This document shows, piece by piece, positions 43,576 to 46,694 of a stretch of 46,694 nt of DNA. Below the pieces are notes generated by a model, which did no database searches, was not told where the DNA came from, and worked only from the letters and a program-made list of their open reading frames with translations. How positions within the stretch are numbered: position 1 is the stretch's first letter; each line of letters begins with the position of its first letter. This stretch comes from an uncultured Prevotellaceae bacterium (GTDB lineage: Bacteria; Bacteroidota; Bacteroidia; Bacteroidales; Bacteroidaceae). Made by a program: the position numbers and the translations under genes. The stretch covers positions 1 to 46,694 of the forward strand of contig ONDA01000033.1 of NCBI GenBank assembly GCA_900316475.1. The letters are read 5' to 3'.

Positions 43576-43891
43576 GGCCCTCCTTCAGAGTGACGATTGC
43601 CTTCTTGTAGGCGTTCTTCTGTCCCTTCACGAGACCAGACTTCGTATATCGGCTTGAGCGCTTGCCGGCATACTTGACCGTGTTCACTGCGAGCACAGTC
43701 ACATTGTACAGACCTTCAACCTCTTTCTTGATCTCAACCTTGTTAGCCTCGGGCTTGACGATGAATCCGACCTTCACTTCGGCCTTCTTCGTACGCTCCT
43801 CACCCTTCACCTTATAGGTACGCTCAACTGAAGACTTGTCTGTAATCTTGGTCATCTTCTCAGTGACCAGCGGCTTAATGATAAATCCCAT
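43529..43891 (-). pseudogene. rplW: 50S ribosomal protein L23, 3' end missing and read into rplB
   Basis: Residues 1-105 are a normal Bacteroidetes L23 (MGFIIKPLVTEKMTKITDKS, then VNTVKYAGKRSSRYTKSGLV and [10 protein letters not shown]). After LKEG, where the family usually has a short end such as a -TIDF-x-SNI type strand, the frame continues for 15 unrelated residues ([15 protein letters not shown]) that are rplB codons read in the wrong frame. The natural 3' end, the stop, the spacer and the rplB start are therefore missing. L23 surrounds the exit tunnel and docks trigger factor and SRP. See the rplB entry for interpretation. Confidence 0.82.
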
Positions 43892-43927
43892 AGTTATTTA
43901 CTATTTGACTATTTACTATTTAATAAT

Positions 43928-44554
43928 TTATCCCAGAACACCGTCGATAGTCTTCAGCGAGTTCTCAGTGATGACCAGCACGTCAGCGTCGAGCACCTTG
44001 TAGGTGTTCACGTTCTGAGCCTCGATCACGTCTGCGCGCTGCAGGTTACGAGCCGACAGATACACATTCTTGTTCGTCTCAGGCGTCACGAAGAGCATCT
44101 TCTTGCCGTCGACCTTCAGGTTCTTGGCGATAGCCAGCAGTTCCTTCGTCTTCGGAGCATCCAGATTGAAGTCCTCGACGACGACGATGGCATTCTCCTG
44201 AGCCTTGTAGCTCAGAGCCGACTTACGAGCCAGCTGCTTCACCTTCTTGTTCAGCTTGAAGCCGTAGTCGCGGGGCTTCGGACCGAAGACGCGGCCACCA
44301 CCGATGAGCAGGGGCGAGTTGATGTCGCCGTGACGTGCGCCGCCGCCGCCCTTCTGGCGACCGAGCTTGCGGGTAGAGCCGCTTATTTCGCTGCGCTCCT
44401 TCGACTTGGCAGTGCCCTGGCGCTGGTTGGCCATATACTGCTTGACGTCGAGGTAAATGACGTGGTCATTAGGTTCAATTCCGAAGATAGCCTCGTTGAG
44501 AGCCACCTTGCGGCCGGTCTCCTGACCTTTGATATTCAATACACTAACTTCCAT
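43928..44554 (-). CDS. rplD: 50S ribosomal protein L4
   Basis: The 208-residue protein includes [20 protein letters not shown], the extended loop [20 protein letters not shown] reaching the exit tunnel, and [20 protein letters not shown]. In E. coli, L4 represses the S10 operon through its leader; the leader here (45174-45354) is a candidate but unproven. It lies 4 bp after the rplC stop. Confidence 0.98.
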   Translation of the reverse strand: MEVSVLNIKGQETGRKVALNEAIFGIEPNDHVIYLDVKQYMANQRQGTAKSKERSEISGSTRKLGRQKGGGGARHGDINSPLLIGGGRVFGPKPRDYGFKLNKKVKQLARKSALSYKAQENAIVVVEDFNLDAPKTKELLAIAKNLKVDGKKMLFVTPETNKNVYLSARNLQRADVIEAQNVNTYKVLDADVLVITENSLKTIDGVLG

Positions 44555-44558
44555 GTTC

Positions 44559-45173
44559 TTACTTATTCACAATTACGGTTGAACCATTACATCCGGCGCA
44601 GCTTCCCTTCACGAGAATCAAGTTGTGCTCCGGAATTACCTTTAACACTCTGAGGTTCTGAGTCGTGACACGGTCGCAACCCATGTGGCCACCCATTCTC
44701 ATTCCCTTGAACACCTTAGCGGGATATGAGCAGGCGCCGATAGAACCCGGCTTGCGGGCGCGGTCGTCCTGACCGTGAGTGCTCTGGCCGACGCCGCCGA
44801 AACCGTGGCGCTTCATAACACCCTGAAAACCCTTACCCTTAGAGGTACCTACCACGTCGACGAACTCTGCGTCGTCGAAGATGTCCACCGTCACGGTGTC
44901 ACCGAGGTTTAACTCCTCGTCGAACTTGAACTCGGCCAAGTGGGCCTTAGGCGTCGTGTTTGCCTTCTTGAAGATACCCATCATCGCTTTGGTGGTGTTC
45001 TTCTCCTTCTTCTCACCGAAGGCGAGCTGAACGGCCTTGTAACCGTCCTTCTCAACAGACTTTACCTGTGTCACAACGCAAGGACCAGCTTCGATAACAG
45101 TGCACGGCACGTTCTTGCCGTCGGCACTGAAAACGGATGTCATTCCGATTTTTCTTCCTAATAATCCTGGCAT
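44559..45173 (-). CDS. rplC: 50S ribosomal protein L3
   Basis: The 204-residue early-assembly protein starts [20 protein letters not shown] and has the family signature [20 protein letters not shown] with [19 protein letters not shown]. It is the first gene of this operon. rpsJ (S10), which normally precedes it, is not found in the 1.5 kb upstream. Confidence 0.98.
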   Translation of the reverse strand: MPGLLGRKIGMTSVFSADGKNVPCTVIEAGPCVVTQVKSVEKDGYKAVQLAFGEKKEKNTTKAMMGIFKKANTTPKAHLAEFKFDEELNLGDTVTVDIFDDAEFVDVVGTSKGKGFQGVMKRHGFGGVGQSTHGQDDRARKPGSIGACSYPAKVFKGMRMGGHMGCDRVTTQNLRVLKVIPEHNLILVKGSCAGCNGSTVIVNK

Positions 45174-45354
45174 TTCAGTTTTAAATTGTTTAATGTTTAA
45201 TTGTATAAATGTTATTCGTTTTTTGCCTTGTCATCGTAGCGCTTCGGCCTATATACACACGAAAAGAAGAAACAGCCCACCGCCCTCTTTCGAAAGCTAA
45301 ACTGCTCTTTTTCAGTGTATTGTTAGCTATTTGCCAGCGCAATAATCACTTTAG
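45174..45354 (-). promoter_or_regulatory. Long 5' leader of the ribosomal operon
   Basis: From the predicted start near 45354 to the rplC ATG at 45173 lie about 180 nt without an ORF. The leader contains several short complementary stretches and is AT-rich near the start codon. A leader this long before ribosomal genes often hosts feedback regulation by a ribosomal protein; no defined fold could be drawn by eye. Confidence 0.4.
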
Positions 45355-45360
45355 CGGCTG

Positions 45361-45368
45361 CAAAGGTA
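45361..45368 (-). promoter_or_regulatory. -7 element TAccTTTG of the ribosomal operon
   Basis: The minus strand has TTGC, 19 nt, then TACCTTTG, a full Bacteroidetes promoter match about 190 bp before rplC. It appears to be the main promoter for the 29-gene operon. Confidence 0.72.
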
Positions 45369-45451
45369 CACATTATTATTGAAATACGCAACCCCTATTC
45401 CATCTTTCTTTGTAATATTTAATCTTTTTTAATACAACAGCCTGCCCTCAA

Positions 45452-45512
45452 CTTTGCTTACGGTAAACCCGAGGTTCCCTTACTGGGAATCCCGGGTTTA
45501 CCGTAAGCAAAG
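45452..45512. repeat. 61-nt giant hairpin upstream of the ribosomal promoter
   Basis: Arms 45452-45470 and 45494-45512 are perfectly complementary over 19 bp. The stem continues inward by nine more positions, with one mismatch and one wobble, to a 5-nt loop (45480-45484). It stands alone between the toxin terminator and the rplC promoter. It could be a bidirectional terminator or a small palindromic repeat. Confidence 0.65.
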
Positions 45513-45557
45513 GTCAAGTCTCCAAACGCCTACAACGCGAAAAGCTGGTCCGCCCAG

Positions 45558-45591
45558 GAAACCACCAAGAAAAAGGACAAAAAAATCTCCG
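45558..45591 (+). repeat. 34-bp direct repeat, copy 1 (toxin side)
   Basis: GAAACCACCAAGAAAAAGG, one variable base, then CAAAAAAATCTCCG. It matches 46330-46363 at 33 of 34 positions. This copy forms half of the toxin gene terminator. Confidence 0.8.
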
Positions 45592-45615
45592 TTGCACTAA
45601 CTGCTGCGGAGATTT
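45577..45615 (-). terminator. Rho-independent terminator of the toxin-antitoxin operon
   Basis: On the minus strand AAATCTCCG and CGGAGATTT (plus coordinates 45607-45615 and 45583-45591) pair over 9 bp and are followed by a T7 tract. It begins 3 bp after the toxin stop codon. Confidence 0.8.
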
Positions 45616-45617
45616 TA

Positions 45618-45938
45618 TTACAGGATTCTTCGTTTCAGAGTTTCCGGGTTCATTCGAGTGTCCCAGAGATCCCTAATGTAAACGGTATCGGATTTAGGGG
45701 CATAATAGTAGACCAACTTGAAACGACGCATAATATGACAACTCCGATATTGGTGTCGCTTTCCTGCTAACAATGGCTCCAAGGTATAGGAAATCGGATG
45801 TTTTTGCAGTCTGTCATAGATGACAGATGCTTCTGTCAGCCATTTTGTAGCAGTCTTTTGGCCATATTCGACCTTCGCATTTTCCACATAGTTGTTGAAA
45901 AGGCGCCAAGCCTGTTTTCTCCATTTCACTACAGCCAT
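45618..45938 (-). CDS. RelE/ParE-family type II toxin
   Basis: The 106-residue protein has the RelE/ParE fold pattern: WRKQAWRLFNNYVENAKVEY at the N-terminal helices, then TATKWLTEASVIYDRLQKHP, LLAGKRHQYRSCHIMRRFKL and VYYYAPKSDTVYIRDLWDTR, with the usual late basic residues and terminal Arg. Such toxins cleave ribosome-bound mRNA (RelE) or poison gyrase (ParE); which applies is not clear. The ATG overlaps the antitoxin ORF by 10 bp, so both are translated together. Confidence 0.83.
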   Translation of the reverse strand: MAVVKWRKQAWRLFNNYVENAKVEYGQKTATKWLTEASVIYDRLQKHPISYTLEPLLAGKRHQYRSCHIMRRFKLVYYYAPKSDTVYIRDLWDTRMNPETLKRRIL

Positions 45939-46249
45939 GGATGTTCCTTTCTCATTGCGGCCCAGAAATCATCAACCTGAATCCACTTCTCAGGATCTTC
46001 AATGCCTGCATCAACCTCGTCCATGTCGGCCTCTATCTCGGCCACCCGCTGCTCGAACACCTCCGAATCGTCGGTGTAGAATCCGAATGTTCCCAGAGGA
46101 ATACGATCTATCTTCTCTGCCTCTTCGTCCACATAAGTGATGCCAGAATGGCCAAACTCCCGTGTGGCGTAAGTAACAGCAGGCTCAGCAGCCGTTATAC
46201 AGCCAAAGTCGTCCTCTTCTTCCATTACCGGATATCTCTTTTCTTCCAT
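45929..46249 (-). CDS. Antitoxin of the RelE/ParE module
   Basis: The 106-residue, strongly acidic protein (many Asp/Glu; ends WAAMRKEHPWL) lies immediately upstream of the toxin and overlaps it. The N-terminal half (ITAAEPAVTYATREFGHSGI) does not show a clear HTH or ribbon-helix-helix domain. The acidic C-terminal half (EIEADMDEVDAGIEDPEKW) could wrap the basic toxin. Assignment rests on gene order, overlap and charge. A promoter lies 61 bp upstream. Confidence 0.72.
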   Translation of the reverse strand: MEEKRYPVMEEEDDFGCITAAEPAVTYATREFGHSGITYVDEEAEKIDRIPLGTFGFYTDDSEVFEQRVAEIEADMDEVDAGIEDPEKWIQVDDFWAAMRKEHPWL

Positions 46250-46309
46250 ATTTACAATATTTTATATAAGCCCGCCCACCGCCCACGAATGGGCTATCAA
46301 GCGATGGCG

Positions 46310-46317
46310 CAAAGATA
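46310..46317 (-). promoter_or_regulatory. -7 element TAtcTTTG of the toxin-antitoxin operon
   Basis: The minus strand has TTGG, 19 nt, then TATCTTTG. The TTGG lies within the 34-bp direct repeat copy 2 (46330-46363), so the repeat supplies the -33 element. Confidence 0.72.
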
Positions 46318-46329
46318 GCAATTTATTTT

Positions 46330-46363
46330 GAAACCACCAAGAAAAAGGGCAAAAAAATCTCCG
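46330..46363 (+). repeat. 34-bp direct repeat, copy 2 (antitoxin side)
   Basis: It matches 45558-45591 at 33 of 34 positions. The two copies frame the toxin-antitoxin module; this one carries the -33 element of its promoter. Confidence 0.8.
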
Positions 46364-46554
46364 AAGCGCAGGGCTTTTTCATTGACCTCTTTCATTTGAC
46401 CGTTTATTTGTCGTACGCGAGTTCATGGCGTCACGAAGGTGTTGCTGTTGTAACTTTTAATGCCATAGCCACCCTCTTCCCTTGTCTCCGCCTTCGGATT
46501 CTGTTTTTCAGGGCATGGCAAAGCGGCCCAAGTCATTACAGCCGAAATGGCGAA

Positions 46555-46694
46555 AGTTGGTGACACCCAGCACACCTGATACTGATTATCAGGCTGTTGC
46601 GGCGGCGGATGGTAGCACCAGTGGTAGCACCAATGCCCACACCAGCACTGACACCTGAACCGGAAAAACGTCACGGCCGCTGAGAAAAATCTCA
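46555..46694 (+). mobile_element. Second copy of the nested palindrome family, cut by the window end
   Basis: CGAAAGTTGGTGACACC, then ACACC, TGATTATCAG and GTTGC follow in the same order as at 21248-21296. GGTAGCACCA-type repeats and ACGTCACGGCCGCTGAGAAA come next, as in the first copy. The far end is outside the window. Confidence 0.6.

Larger units (their letters stand above)
46250..46694. other. Intergenic region ending in a truncated repeat copy
   Basis: No gene is supported. It contains a short AGCCC/GGGCT hairpin (about 46269-46295), the antitoxin promoter, the second 34-bp direct repeat and the start of a 372-bp-family element from 46555 to the window end. A short minus-strand ORF over 46423-46674 translates repeat sequence only. 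Confidence 0.7.

Noticed and set aside
46423-46674. Minus-strand ORF of 83 codons near the window end
   Set aside because: It is translated from the second copy of the palindromic repeat family; no domain or promoter.
1-46694. tRNA or rRNA genes
   Set aside because: I looked through intergenic regions for cloverleaf signatures (GGTTCGAATCC-type T arms) and found none.

Overview
The window looks like a chromosomal segment of a Bacteroidales bacterium, most likely Prevotella or a close relative. I infer this from the family content: a SusC/SusD pair, a C10 (streptopain/interpain-type) protease with BspA-like leucine-rich repeats, and a type IX secretion-like C-terminal domain. Nearly every transcription unit also begins with a Bacteroidetes-type promoter (a TTTG/TTGG-like element about 19-20 nt upstream of TAnnTTTG). 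No species assignment is possible without a search.

Layout. 0.1-9.5 kb: a flavin reductase-like protein; a metal-efflux permease with a heavy-metal-associated domain; a PhoB/PhoR-like two-component system; a 33-residue membrane peptide; a Na/Pi cotransporter; an Hsp20 chaperone behind a canonical sigma-54 promoter; glutamate dehydrogenase overlapping an RlpA-like protein; and a glycine-rich lipoprotein. Pho-box-like 11-bp direct repeats lie at the same distance from the promoters of both the Na/Pi transporter and the 33-residue peptide, which ties the two-component system to phosphate. 9.6-20.7 kb (minus strand): an outer-membrane uptake locus (SusC, SusD, DUF4843-like lipoprotein, propeller-like lipoprotein), followed by a 1427-residue protein that joins an M16 protease to a calcineurin-like phosphoesterase. 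20.7-29.3 kb: a repeat-rich accessory stretch. It surrounds a two-gene C10 protease operon and a REP-associated tyrosine transposase (RAYT) with its REP hairpins. It also holds a 372-bp nested palindrome with perfect 18-bp terminal inverted repeats and a pair of ~80-bp inverted repeats. 29.3-30.5 kb: an orphan AAA-type ATPase.

30.6-45.2 kb (minus strand): a long ribosomal protein operon in the order rplC-rplD-rplW-rplB-rpsS-rplV-rpsC-rplP-rpmC-rpsQ-rplN-rplX-rplE-rpsN-rpsH-rplF-rplR-rpsE-rpmD-rplO-secY-map-infA-rpmJ-rpsM-rpsK-rpsD-rpoA-rplQ, closed by a strong terminator. Two things are odd. First, rpsJ is absent upstream of rplC. Second, the rplW/rplB boundary is damaged: the end of L23 runs directly into L2 codons out of frame, as if roughly 100-150 bp were missing. 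45.6-46.3 kb: a RelE/ParE-type toxin-antitoxin module bracketed by 34-bp direct repeats. The window ends inside a second copy of the 372-bp repeat family.

The most notable points for follow-up are the rplW/rplB lesion, the shared Pho-box geometry with the 33-residue peptide, the sigma-54 promoter of hsp20, the M16-phosphoesterase fusion, and the repeat and RAYT landscape around the C10 protease operon.
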